This document shows, piece after piece, positions 41,648 through 48,548 of a DNA stretch of 64,000 nt (position 1 is its first letter; each line of letters begins with the position of its first letter). The stretch is from JAPXRI01 sp033813635. Lineage in GTDB: Bacteria; Bacillota; Clostridia; Oscillospirales; QAMX01. A program made the position numbers and the translations under genes. Under the pieces are notes generated by a model. That model searched no databases, was not told where the DNA came from, and saw only the letters and a program-made list of their open reading frames with translations. Location of the stretch: the NCBI GenBank assembly GCA_033813635.1, contig JAPXRI010000003.1, positions 1 through 64,000 on the forward strand, in the 5' to 3' direction.

Positions 41648-41887
41648 TCAGTCGATCACAACCAGCATTTCCGGGCAGGGATAGCCGAGATCGCGCTTGT
41701 GAATCCCCCTGGCGATCGCCTCGTAGACGAAAATCATATCGCTCGGCGTATAGGGCAAAAGAAGATTCTGATCCGGGACGCTTTTCAGATGAGAGGGGAT
41801 TTTCTTTTTTTGCCCGGCGATGAATTTTCCGATGGGTCCCGCCAGCGAGGCCGCGGCTTCGTCGATTGCGGCGCGGCTGATTTTCAT
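41648..41887 (-). CDS. 79-residue protein of unknown function overlapping a sigma-like gene
   Basis: 79 aa starting MKISRAAIDEAAASLAGPIG, with a basic middle (GQKKKIPSHLKSVP) and the ending LGYPCPEMLVVID. ATG at 41887 overlaps the stop of the upstream sigma-like gene (ATGA), which indicates translational coupling; no separate ribosome site is seen. The frame itself runs open upstream to 42091, but that part lies opposite the sigma frame and has no coding character I recognise. No helix-turn-helix is evident, so it is not simply the missing sigma region 4. Family not recognised. Confidence 0.5.
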   Translation of the reverse strand: MKISRAAIDEAAASLAGPIGKFIAGQKKKIPSHLKSVPDQNLLLPYTPSDMIFVYEAIARGIHKRDLGYPCPEMLVVID

Positions 41888-42153
41888 GTATTCACCGTAC
41901 TGGGCGTGGGTAAGGCACGGGACAAGGAGCTCCGATTGTACTTTTTTCTCAGGAGGTCGTAATATTTCCGGTTCATTACGGTGAGAAGCCAACCCCGGAG
42001 ATCCCTTATATCGCCGCCGTTTTTCTGGTACGAGAGCGCGGCTAGCAGCGTCTCCTGGGTCAGGTCGCGGGCAGTCTCCACATCTCCGCACCTGCTGATG
42101 GCAGCCGAGAGCAGAAAGTCCGTCTGGTTTTCAAGCGAATTGCCGTTTCTCAT
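41884..42153 (-). CDS. short sigma-70-like protein (region 2 only)
   Basis: 89 aa. The region-2 pattern is clear: FLLSAAISRCGDVETARDLT, QETLLAALSY, DLRGWLLTVMNRKYYDLLRKKY. After RKKY the protein ends within about 20 residues and lacks region 4, the -35-binding helix-turn-helix; complete ECF-type sigmas are about 160-180 residues. ATG at 42153 has AAGGAG 6 bases upstream; an ATG at 42183 is possible but has no ribosome site. It may be a truncated sigma, a region-2-only regulator, or half of a gene split by a frameshift. The next gene starts in its stop codon. Confidence 0.6.
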   Translation of the reverse strand: MRNGNSLENQTDFLLSAAISRCGDVETARDLTQETLLAALSYQKNGGDIRDLRGWLLTVMNRKYYDLLRKKYNRSSLSRALPTPSTVNT

Positions 42154-42247
42154 AGGGCGCTCCTTTTTTTCGTTCATACACAAGGTCGCGAAAATAAAGC
42201 CCGGGTTCGGTCAGCCTCGGAAAAATCTATATGTAATAATATAATAT

Positions 42248-42280
42248 AAAAGAAAACGGACAGGCGACCCTGTCCGTCCT
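42248..42280 (-). terminator. rnpB terminator
   Basis: Minus strand: ACGGACAGG and CCTGTCCGT form a nine-base-pair stem followed by TTTCTTTT. It lies about 40 bases past the RNase P RNA 3' end, and a second small CCCGC/GCGGG hairpin lies between. Confidence 0.85.
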
Positions 42281-42319
42281 CCCCGCTTGACGCGGGCTAT
42301 TTTAGTTATCAATGGGGAC

Positions 42320-42736
42320 GGATAAGAAGAGTCTGTAAGCCGGGTTCTGTCCAAAGATTCGCTTTAAGACAACCGTTAAGCTCTCTTAAAGAAAACCTTT
42401 TGTACCGCCATCTATCTGTGGACGCCTGTTGCCAGACGCCTCATGCCGCCATCCTCGGATATGTGCGGGCCGCACTGCCGGCTTTACGGCTATCCTGTCG
42501 GGCGTTGCTCCGGATAGAGTTTACATGAACGACCGGTTACCCGGCCGACGGCGGGCGCTTATCTCCGCCTTTCCACCCTTACCGCGCTTTAGAGGCGCGG
42601 CGGTATCTCTCTGTTGCACTTGTCCTGAAGTTTCCTTCGGCGGGCGTTACCCGTTATCCTTGCCCTTTGGAGCCCGGACTTTCCTCATGCGTTATATCAG
42701 AATATAAGCACGCGGCGGTATGACTCTCTTTGTCCC
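42320..42736 (-). ncRNA. rnpB: RNase P RNA, bacterial class A
   Basis: Read on the minus strand, the 5' part contains the universal GAGGAAAGTCCGGGCTCC (P4/CR-I region) and the 3' part ends with ACAGAACCCGGCTTACAG, the hallmark CR-V/P4 sequence. The two ends (GAGAGTC and GACTCTT) form helix P1. The length is about 417 nt, normal for class A. It is the catalytic subunit that trims tRNA 5' leaders and pairs with rnpA at 25177. Own promoter and terminator. Confidence 0.95.
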
Positions 42737-42743
42737 GCTTCGT

Positions 42744-42772
42744 ATTATACCCGAAATTACCTTAAAAGTAAA
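42744..42772 (-). promoter_or_regulatory. rnpB promoter
   Basis: Minus strand: TTTACT (42772-42767), 17 bases, TATAAT (42749-42744) preceded by GGG. Start of transcription falls near 42737, just before helix P1. Confidence 0.8.
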
Positions 42773-42795
42773 GGAAATATAGCAAAAAATACTAT

Positions 42796-42824
42796 TTGAA
42801 GATTTTAGGCGACTATGTTATAAT
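42796..42824 (+). promoter_or_regulatory. promoter of the DUF1292 gene
   Basis: TTGAAG (42796-42801), 17 bases, TATAAT (42819-42824). Divergent from the rnpB promoter, with about 23 bases between the -35 boxes. Confidence 0.8.
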
Positions 42825-42856
42825 ATCAGCGTAAGGACGGAACGGAGGTAAATCTG

Positions 42857-43180
42857 ATGAGCAGTGAATACGGAAACGACTTTATCACACTGACGGATGA
42901 AGACGGCAACGAGGTGGAGCTTGAACACCTCGACACGATGGAATATAACGGCGAAACCTATATGGCGTTTTTGCCGGCCTACGACAGCCCCGAGGAAATG
43001 CTCGACGATTCGGCCGAACTGATCGTCCTGAAAGTCGACGATTCGACCGGCGAGGAGATGCTCGTGACGGTCGACGATGACGACGAGCTGCAGAAGGTCT
43101 TCGATATGTTCGTCGAAAGGCTCGAAGAGGAAGAAGAGGAAGAAGCCGACTTTTCCGACGACGAAGAGGAAACAGAGTAG
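42857..43180 (+). CDS. DUF1292 (YrzB-like) acidic protein
   Basis: 107 aa. It has the DUF1292 pattern FITLTDEDGNEVELEHLD, YNGETYMAFLPAY, and ELIVLKV followed by EEMLVTVDDDDELQKVFDMF, with an extremely acidic Glu/Asp tail. It is a small conserved cytoplasmic protein of unknown role in Firmicutes, usually found near ruvX/mltG, which are not here. ATG at 42857 follows CGGAGG. Its own promoter and a downstream terminator make it monocistronic. Confidence 0.9.
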   Translation: MSSEYGNDFITLTDEDGNEVELEHLDTMEYNGETYMAFLPAYDSPEEMLDDSAELIVLKVDDSTGEEMLVTVDDDDELQKVFDMFVERLEEEEEEEADFSDDEEETE

Positions 43181-43288
43181 CTAAAAGTCATATCATATAG
43201 TGACGGGACGAACTGCCCCGGCGCAAGTATCGCAATATTCACCCAAAGCCTAACAGCAGGCGAAAAAATCACGGTCCGCCGAAGGCGG

Positions 43289-43319
43289 CGCCGGCCGAAC
43301 GGCCGGCGAGAGATTTTTT
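43289..43319 (+). terminator. terminator after the DUF1292 gene
   Basis: CGCCGGCC and GGCCGGCG form an eight-base-pair stem with a GAAC loop, followed by AGAGATTTTTT. A smaller CCGCC/GGCGG hairpin precedes it. Confidence 0.8.
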
Positions 43320-43364
43320 CCAATTTTCGTGCAAACGAAAATTTTTCCCTGCGCGGTTTGTGAT

Positions 43365-43527
43365 GCCGCTTGTTTTTAACCCACAAAACACCGATAAGGG
43401 ATTCCGCGTTCCCCGGCGGTTTGCAGGCCTCCCTCCGATTACGGAGGACGTTGGAAGCAGTAAAGCCGGGGACAGGTTGCCCACCTGCTTTGATTCTGTG
43501 CAGGTTATTATCGGCGGCACACGGCCG
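43365..43527. ncRNA. candidate structured non-coding RNA
   Basis: This part of a 495-base gene-free spacer folds as an extended rod. Outer pairings are TGTG.GCCGC with GCGGC.ACAC and CCGATAA with TTATCGG; an internal open region carries a CAGGT/ACCTG side hairpin; an inner stem is CCCCGGC with GCCGGGG; and a CTCCG/CGGAG hairpin closes the tip. This layout recalls 6S RNA (closing stem, central bubble with a small hairpin, terminal stem) but I cannot match conserved bases. A TATAAT at about 43534-43545 fits either strand. The strong plus terminator at 43561 favours plus transcription. Confidence 0.35.
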
Positions 43528-43560
43528 TGCGGGGTATAATTATAATCACAAAAAGGAATG

Positions 43561-43590
43561 TTCCGCCGGTCACGGTCCGGCGGAATTTTT
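43561..43590 (+). terminator. terminator of the candidate RNA
   Basis: TTCCGCCGG and CCGGCGGAA form a nine-base-pair stem followed by five T. No open reading frame of note lies directly upstream, so it implies a non-coding plus-strand transcript ending here. Confidence 0.85.
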
Positions 43591-43617
43591 ATTGGGGGAA
43601 GTTTAGTCAGGTTCTTA

Positions 43618-43646
43618 TTGCAAATCACCTCTTTTTGTTACATAAT
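43618..43646 (+). promoter_or_regulatory. promoter of the aldo/keto reductase gene
   Basis: TTGCAA (43618-43623), 17 bases, CATAAT (43641-43646). The ATG is at 43676 behind GGGAGG, giving a very short leader. Confidence 0.6.
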
Positions 43647-43675
43647 ATAGATAATACGTTTGACGGGAGGCAGTT

Positions 43676-44500
43676 ATGGATTTAAATTCGACGTTAACGC
43701 TTAACAACGGGGTGCAGATACCCGTGCTCGGACTCGGGACATTCCGCTCGAAGCTTGGAGAGGAGACCTACAACGCGGTGAGGTACGCGCTCGAGGCCGG
43801 ATACCGGCATATCGACACTGCGGCGGTATACGGAAATGAGGAGAGTGTCGGCGAGGCTATCAGAGACTCGAAAATTCCGCGCGAGCAGATTTTTGTCACC
43901 ACCAAGCTCTGGAACGAAGACATGCGCAGAGACAACCAGCAACGAGCGATCGAGACAAGCCTGAAAAAGCTGGGGCTCTCCTATGTTGATCTCTACCTTA
44001 TCCACTGGCCCGTAAAGGGGAAATACGTGGAGTCCTGGCTTGAGCTTGAGAAGATTTACAAAAAAGGGCTCGCGCGGGCGATAGGCGTCAGCAACTTCCA
44101 TATCCACCATCTCGAGGATGTCTTTAAAGTCTGCCAAATCGTCCCCGCGGTGAACCAGGTGGAGTGCCACCCGTACCTTACCCAGACGAAGCTTGCGGAC
44201 TACTGCAGCGAAAAAGGCATTTTATTCGAGCCGTGGAGCCCGCTCGCGGCCGGAAAGGCGATCGGCGACAAAACGCTCGCCGAAATCGGAGCGAAATACG
44301 GCAAAAACACCGCGCAGGTTATCCTCCGCTGGGGTCTGCAGCGCGGCTTTATCAACATCCCGAAATCTACGCATAGGGACAGGATCGTCTCGAACGCCGA
44401 TATTTTCGGCTTTTCGCTTTCCAAGGAGGATATGGATAGGATTTTCGCGCTCAACAAAAACGAACGGGTCGGCGCCGATCCGGAAACGTTTACCTTCTGA
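43676..44500 (+). CDS. aldo/keto reductase
   Basis: 274 aa (beta/alpha) barrel with the full catalytic tetrad: Asp and Tyr in HIDTAAVYGNEE, Lys in VTTKLWN and His in LIHWPVKG. The cofactor site near the C-terminus is NIPKSTHRDRI. It is closest in type to the AKR5 group (2,5-diketo-D-gluconate reductase, prostaglandin/methylglyoxal reductases), NADPH-dependent and cytoplasmic. The natural substrate is not predictable. Monocistronic: own promoter and terminator. Confidence 0.92.
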   Translation: MDLNSTLTLNNGVQIPVLGLGTFRSKLGEETYNAVRYALEAGYRHIDTAAVYGNEESVGEAIRDSKIPREQIFVTTKLWNEDMRRDNQQRAIETSLKKLGLSYVDLYLIHWPVKGKYVESWLELEKIYKKGLARAIGVSNFHIHHLEDVFKVCQIVPAVNQVECHPYLTQTKLADYCSEKGILFEPWSPLAAGKAIGDKTLAEIGAKYGKNTAQVILRWGLQRGFINIPKSTHRDRIVSNADIFGFSLSKEDMDRIFALNKNERVGADPETFTF

Positions 44501-44517
44501 GAACGAATAATTAACCG

Positions 44518-44545
44518 ACGGCAGGCCGAAAGGCCTGCCGTTTTC
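44518..44545 (+). terminator. aldo/keto reductase terminator
   Basis: ACGGCAGGCC and GGCCTGCCGT form a ten-base-pair stem with a GAAA loop and TTTTC tail. Confidence 0.9.
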
Positions 44546-44550
44546 GCATG

Positions 44551-44586
44551 AAAAAAGCGCCGGTACAGATATGCCGGCGCCAAAAA
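44551..44586 (-). terminator. orphan minus-strand terminator
   Basis: On the minus strand, GCGCCGG pairs with CCGGCGC and is followed by six T; A tracts flank both sides. The genes on both sides read plus, so no minus-strand gene is known that this would terminate. The rest of this 300-base spacer (44587-44800) is AT-rich and holds a TATATT -10 (about 44770-44775) for the following ABC operon. Confidence 0.65.
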
Positions 44587-44800
44587 AGGCAGTAAAAGAA
44601 AAAGCCATCAGTTATTACTCGCTGATTATAAATATATAATAGCACGCAAATGTCAAGCTGTCAAGATATTTTAAGAAAAAAGCCGATATTGCGCGCCGAT
44701 AAGCCCGGCGTTAAAACAAAGGATATACCAAAGCCTCAGCTGGGTTTTACAGGGCGGCGGCTTTCATGGTATATTAGACCGTACGATAGGGGGGATAAGC

Positions 44801-45616
44801 GTGCAGATCAGACTAAGCGGAATCAGAAAAAGCTTCAGGGTCTACCAAAGGCCGGAGGGGAAGCTGGGGCTCCTCAGGGGCGCGTTTGCGAGAAGTGTCA
44901 AAATCGTCAAGGCTCTCGACGGGATCGACCTTGAAATCGAAGAGGGCGAGCTTGTGGGCTATATCGGACCGAACGGCGCCGGGAAGTCGACGACGGTCAA
45001 GGTGATGAGCGGGATTCTTACGCCGGACAGCGGCGAGTGCGAGATTATGGGCAGAGTCCCCTGGAAGGAACGCGTCGCGCATGTGTCTCGGATAGGCGTC
45101 GTTTTCGGGCAGCGCTCCCAGCTCTGGTGGGACGTGCCGGTGACGGACTCCTTTGAAGTGCTCAGGGATATTTACGGGGTGTCCTCCGCGGATTACAGGG
45201 AGAGGCTTTCGGAGCTGACGGAGGCGCTGGACATCGGGCAGTTTCTCAAAACGCCCGTCCGGCAGCTATCGCTCGGCTCCCGGATGCGATGCGAGCTCGC
45301 CGCGGCGCTGCTGCACAGGCCGAAAATCCTGTTCCTAGACGAACCCACGATCGGGCTCGACGCGGTTTCAAAGCTCGCGCTGAGGGCGTTTTTAAAGCGG
45401 GAGAACGGGAAAAACGGCGTGACGATGATTCTGACGACCCACGATATGGACGACATTGAGGCGCTCTGCGAGCGTGTCGCGGTGATCGGGCGCGGAAGAA
45501 TCCTGTACGACGGGCAGCTTTCCGGTCTTCAGGAAAAATACGCGCCGGAGCCTGTGATGAAGGTGGACACCGACGACATGATCGCCAGGATGTACGAAGA
45601 CCTCGCGCTGGCATAA
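44801..45616 (+). CDS. ABC transporter ATP-binding protein (COG4586 type)
   Basis: 271 aa. A long N-terminal strand region (RLSGIRKSFRVYQRPEG) precedes Walker A YIGPNGAGKSTTVKV. The Q-loop is GVVFGQRSQLWWD; the signature is LSLGSRMRCELAAAL (LSLGS for LSGGQ), followed by Walker B ILFLDEPTIGLD and the H-loop TTHDMDD. This pattern (long loop before Walker A, QRSQLWWD, LSLGSRM) is typical of ABC-2 exporters encoded with two DUF990-like permeases, as here. GTG at 44801 follows AGGGGGGAT. Energises the two membrane proteins downstream; the substrate is unknown. Confidence 0.93.
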   Translation: MQIRLSGIRKSFRVYQRPEGKLGLLRGAFARSVKIVKALDGIDLEIEEGELVGYIGPNGAGKSTTVKVMSGILTPDSGECEIMGRVPWKERVAHVSRIGVVFGQRSQLWWDVPVTDSFEVLRDIYGVSSADYRERLSELTEALDIGQFLKTPVRQLSLGSRMRCELAAALLHRPKILFLDEPTIGLDAVSKLALRAFLKRENGKNGVTMILTTHDMDDIEALCERVAVIGRGRILYDGQLSGLQEKYAPEPVMKVDTDDMIARMYEDLALA

Positions 45617-45629
45617 AAAGGGGGGCAAA

Positions 45630-46460
45630 ATGGGATTTGTACGGACGTTCAGAGCCTGCCGCTCGCTTTTCCGGATCAAAATGGCGGAGACGTTTTCCTA
45701 CAGGGTTTCCGCGCTGACCGGCGCGATGATCGGCGTGTTCTGGGGAATCCTCGAATGCGTGATGTACACGGTGTTTTTCAAGTACTCAAGCAACGCGTCT
45801 GCGGGCGGAAACGGGATGACCCTTTCGCAGACGATATCCTATGTGTGGCTTGCGGAGGGGTTTCTGTTTTTGAATCTCGGGAACATCGACGGAGATATTA
45901 TGGCGAAGATCAACAGCGGCGACGTCGGCACGGAGCTCTGCCGCCCGCTCGATTTGTATTTTCACTGGTTTTCGAAGACCGCAGCCGGCAAGCTCGGCAT
46001 GGGCTGGATCCGCTGCGCGCCGACACTGACCGCCGCGGCGCTGATGCCTGCGGATTATGCGCTGAAAGGTCCGGCCTCCGCGAAAGCGGCGGCGCTATTT
46101 CTGCTCTCGGTGTCCGCCGCGCTTTTTATCTCGACTGCCTACGGCATGCTTCTGACCGCAATCCGGCTCAACGTCACCTGGGGAAACGGCCCGGTCTATA
46201 TGGTGGGGCTTGCCGCGATGATCCTCTCGGGGTCATATCTGCCGCTCAGGCTGTGGCCGGATTTCATGCAGGGGTTTTTACGCCTCCAGCCCTTTGCCGG
46301 CGCGACCGATACGCCGATGCAAATATATGTCGGCAGCCTTACCCCGGCGGAGGCGCTCCCGGCAATCGCCGTTCAGGCGGCGTGGACCGCAATTTTCATC
46401 GCCGCCGGGCGGATTCTGATGGGAATAAGGCTGAAAACGATCGTAATACAGGGCAGCTAA
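45630..46460 (+). CDS. ABC-2 type permease, first subunit (COG4587-like)
   Basis: 276 aa with six hydrophobic segments and the family's N-terminal FRIKMAETFSYRVSALTG, then SYVWLAEGFLFLN and GDVGTELCRPLDLYFHWF, a block common to these permeases. It starts 14 bases after the ATPase gene, behind AAGGGGGGC. It pairs with the second permease at 46609 to form a heterodimeric export channel. Confidence 0.88.
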   Translation: MGFVRTFRACRSLFRIKMAETFSYRVSALTGAMIGVFWGILECVMYTVFFKYSSNASAGGNGMTLSQTISYVWLAEGFLFLNLGNIDGDIMAKINSGDVGTELCRPLDLYFHWFSKTAAGKLGMGWIRCAPTLTAAALMPADYALKGPASAKAAALFLLSVSAALFISTAYGMLLTAIRLNVTWGNGPVYMVGLAAMILSGSYLPLRLWPDFMQGFLRLQPFAGATDTPMQIYVGSLTPAEALPAIAVQAAWTAIFIAAGRILMGIRLKTIVIQGS

Positions 46461-46461
46461 A

Positions 46462-46496
46462 GGGTATACGCAAGAGATATGCCCTTGCGTATACCC
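46462..46496 (+). other. strong mRNA hairpin between the two permease genes
   Basis: GGGTATACGCAAG and CTTGCGTATACCC form a perfect 13-base-pair stem with a 9-base loop immediately after the stop of the first permease. It has no T tail (CTGAAAAAACC follows), so it is unlikely to be a plain terminator. It may stabilise the 3' end of the upstream message or set the ratio of the two subunits. Confidence 0.6.
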
Positions 46497-46608
46497 CTGA
46501 AAAAACCGATTGCTTGCCGTATATATGGCTCGCAGTTCATCAGTGTTGCCGATAAACGCGCGGTTTTTTCGGTTAAAAGATATACCGGGACAGGAAAGGA
46601 GAACAGAA

Positions 46609-47409
46609 ATGAAAAATATCGTCTCCGATATAGGGCTGTATTTCAGGATGATAAAGCTCCACTTTCGCTGCTGCACGGTTTACCGGGGCTGGAGCCTTAT
46701 GCTGCTGCAGACGCTGTTCGTGGTTGTCACCGACCCGATTTCGGTGATTCTGCTTTTTTTGCGCTTCGGCGACATCGGGGAATGGAGCGTTGAGAAAATC
46801 ATTCTGGTCTACGCGCTGGCGGTGGCTTCGTTCGGTCTGGCGGAGAGCTTTTTCCGCGGGCTCGATTATTTCCCGTGGAGAATGGTGCGGACCGGCAATT
46901 TTGACCGGCTGCTGCTGCGTCCCCGCCCGCTCATTTTGCAGGCCGCCTCGTCGGTTTTCCATCTCCACAGGCTTCCGCGCCCGCTGACCGCGCTGGCTGC
47001 GGTGTTCTGGTCGCTTTCACGGCAGGGCGTGGTCTTTACGGCCAGAAACGCGCTGATTCTGCTCTCCGCGCTGCTCGGGGGATTTATCATGTACTGCGGC
47101 GTGTTTACGCTGACCTCCGGGCTCTCCTTTTTCACCGTAAAGGGGCTCGATTGGATCTATATTCTGACTAACGCGAGCTACCAGGTGGTCCGCTGCCCGG
47201 AGCCCTACATCCCCCGGACCCTGAAGGGCATGTTCAGCTTTCTGCTGCCGGTTTTATTTATCAGCTTCTACCCCGCCGCGGCGATCTGTGGCTGGGGCTA
47301 CCCGGCCTGGAAGGCTTACCTCGCGCTGCCCGCCGGCGCTACGTTTTTTATGCTCTCGGTTATCGTATGGAAAATCGGAGTCAGGCATTACACGAGCACG
47401 GGAAGCTGA
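46609..47409 (+). CDS. ABC-2 type permease, second subunit (COG3694-like)
   Basis: 266 aa with six hydrophobic segments. It contains FRGLDYFPWRMVRTGNFDRL and LLRPRPLILQAASS, the counterpart of the first permease's GDVGTELCRPL block, and ends in a Cys/Pro-rich loop (VVRCPEPYIPRTLKG) before the last helices. The frame is open upstream to 46510, but ATG at 46609 has AAAGGAG 7 bases upstream. Third gene of the export operon. Confidence 0.88.
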   Translation: MKNIVSDIGLYFRMIKLHFRCCTVYRGWSLMLLQTLFVVVTDPISVILLFLRFGDIGEWSVEKIILVYALAVASFGLAESFFRGLDYFPWRMVRTGNFDRLLLRPRPLILQAASSVFHLHRLPRPLTALAAVFWSLSRQGVVFTARNALILLSALLGGFIMYCGVFTLTSGLSFFTVKGLDWIYILTNASYQVVRCPEPYIPRTLKGMFSFLLPVLFISFYPAAAICGWGYPAWKAYLALPAGATFFMLSVIVWKIGVRHYTSTGS

Positions 47410-47466
47410 AAAAAAGAGAAGAGATATGGACCGTTCAAGCAACAAATCAAGGCAAACGGCGCAAGC

Positions 47467-47494
47467 AAAACGGCGGCGGGAACTCCCGCCGCCG
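47467..47494 (-). terminator. terminator of the pyridoxal kinase gene
   Basis: Minus strand: CGGCGGCGGG pairs with CCCGCCGCCG around a four-base loop, followed by TTTT. It lies between the convergent permease and kinase genes. Confidence 0.75.
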
Positions 47495-47511
47495 AAGCGT
47501 TAAACATAGAC

Positions 47512-48357
47512 CTATTTGATATTGCAGACTCCGCCGGACAGCAGGTTCAGATACGGCTCGAAGCAGACGCCCCTGCGGTGTACGTCCTCGTAGTTCTGGC
47601 TCTTTTCCATCGTGAACGGCACGAAAGCCGCCGCCGAGTCGACGCTCTCGAAAAGCGTGTGCCCGGTCAGAAGCCCGCCAACCATCACGCTCGCGAACAG
47701 GTCGCCGGTGCCGTGCATGCGGTAAGGCAGCAACGCGACGGCGCGCTCGGAATAGCCGGAGTCGTCAAGAATGCAGTTGAAAAGCTTATCCCCCCGCTCG
47801 ATGCCGGTGATGACGACGTTTTTAGCGCCGAGCGCGCGGATTTTCACGGCGAGAGCCTTTATATCCTCGGACGAGGTTTTTTCAAGGTCGTATTTTGTAT
47901 CGGTCAGAACGCAGGCCTCCGTCAGGTTCGGCGTGACGTAGTCGGCCACCGCCATCAGGCTCTTCATCCCGTCGCACATTTCTTTGGTATAGGTCTTGTA
48001 TAGAACCCCGTTGTCGGCCATCACCGGGTCGATGATCACATATTCGGGCGAGAAACGGCGGGCAAGGTCCGCAATCAGCTCGATCTGCGCGGCCGAACCG
48101 AGAAAGCCCGAGTAGACGGCGTCGAGTTTTAACGAGACGGCCTCCCAGTGGTTGATATAAGCCGGAATTTCGGGTGAAAAATCATACAGCGTAAAGCCGG
48201 GGAAATTCGTGTTGGTCGATAACAACGCCGTCGGCAGAGGGCATACCTCGACGCCGCAGGCGGAGAGCACCGGAATGGCGATGGTGAGTGAACATTTGCC
48301 GTAGCCTGACAGGTCGTGTACCGCCGCGCAGCGCGGCAGCTTGATTGGATTTTTCAT
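47512..48357 (-). CDS. pyridoxal/pyridoxamine kinase (PdxK/PdxY-like)
   Basis: 281 aa ribokinase-like fold: VHDLSGYGKCSLTIAIPVLS at the start, PLPTALLSTNTNFPG, YVIIDPVMADNG, TPNLTEACVL and the anion hole with catalytic Asp in HGTGDLFASVMVGGLL. It phosphorylates pyridoxal-type vitamers to PLP salvage products, which the two cysteine desulfurases of this window would use as cofactor. ATG at 48357 lies 11 bases after GGAGG; the in-frame TTG at 48366 abuts the ribosome site and is rejected. Alone on the minus strand. Confidence 0.88.
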   Translation of the reverse strand: MKNPIKLPRCAAVHDLSGYGKCSLTIAIPVLSACGVEVCPLPTALLSTNTNFPGFTLYDFSPEIPAYINHWEAVSLKLDAVYSGFLGSAAQIELIADLARRFSPEYVIIDPVMADNGVLYKTYTKEMCDGMKSLMAVADYVTPNLTEACVLTDTKYDLEKTSSEDIKALAVKIRALGAKNVVITGIERGDKLFNCILDDSGYSERAVALLPYRMHGTGDLFASVMVGGLLTGHTLFESVDSAAAFVPFTMEKSQNYEDVHRRGVCFEPYLNLLSGGVCNIK

Positions 48358-48481
48358 GAAAAACAACCCTCCTGATTAGAATAAACGCAAATATTATAAC
48401 ACGCGCGGACTGCCATGTCAAAAACCGGAACTTATCGGCGGCGGCGATTTTACAAAATAGCTTATATCGACAAATATAGCT

Positions 48482-48510
48482 TTGACTTTTCTTGGATTGC
48501 TATGTTAAAA
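48482..48510 (+). promoter_or_regulatory. dacA promoter
   Basis: TTGACT (48482-48487), 17 bases, TTAAAA (48505-48510) within TATGTTAAAATAT. It lies about 40 bases upstream of the GTG start. Confidence 0.6.
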
Positions 48511-48548
48511 TATAGAAACAGGCTAAGCGCAGGGAGGAGCAATAAGCG

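Noticed and set aside
42429..42707. 92-codon plus frame at 42.5 kb
   Set aside because: It lies inside the RNase P RNA gene on the opposite strand and has no ribosome site or protein motif.
42979..43386. Minus frame opposite the DUF1292 gene
   Set aside because: The Ser-rich translation is the complement of the Asp/Glu repeat tail of the true gene.
47425..47502. 25-residue basic peptide frame (MDRSSNKSRQTAQAKRRREL...) after the second permease
   Set aside because: Although a GAAGAG precedes it, its end is the terminator hairpin of the pyridoxal kinase gene, and no family is recognisable.
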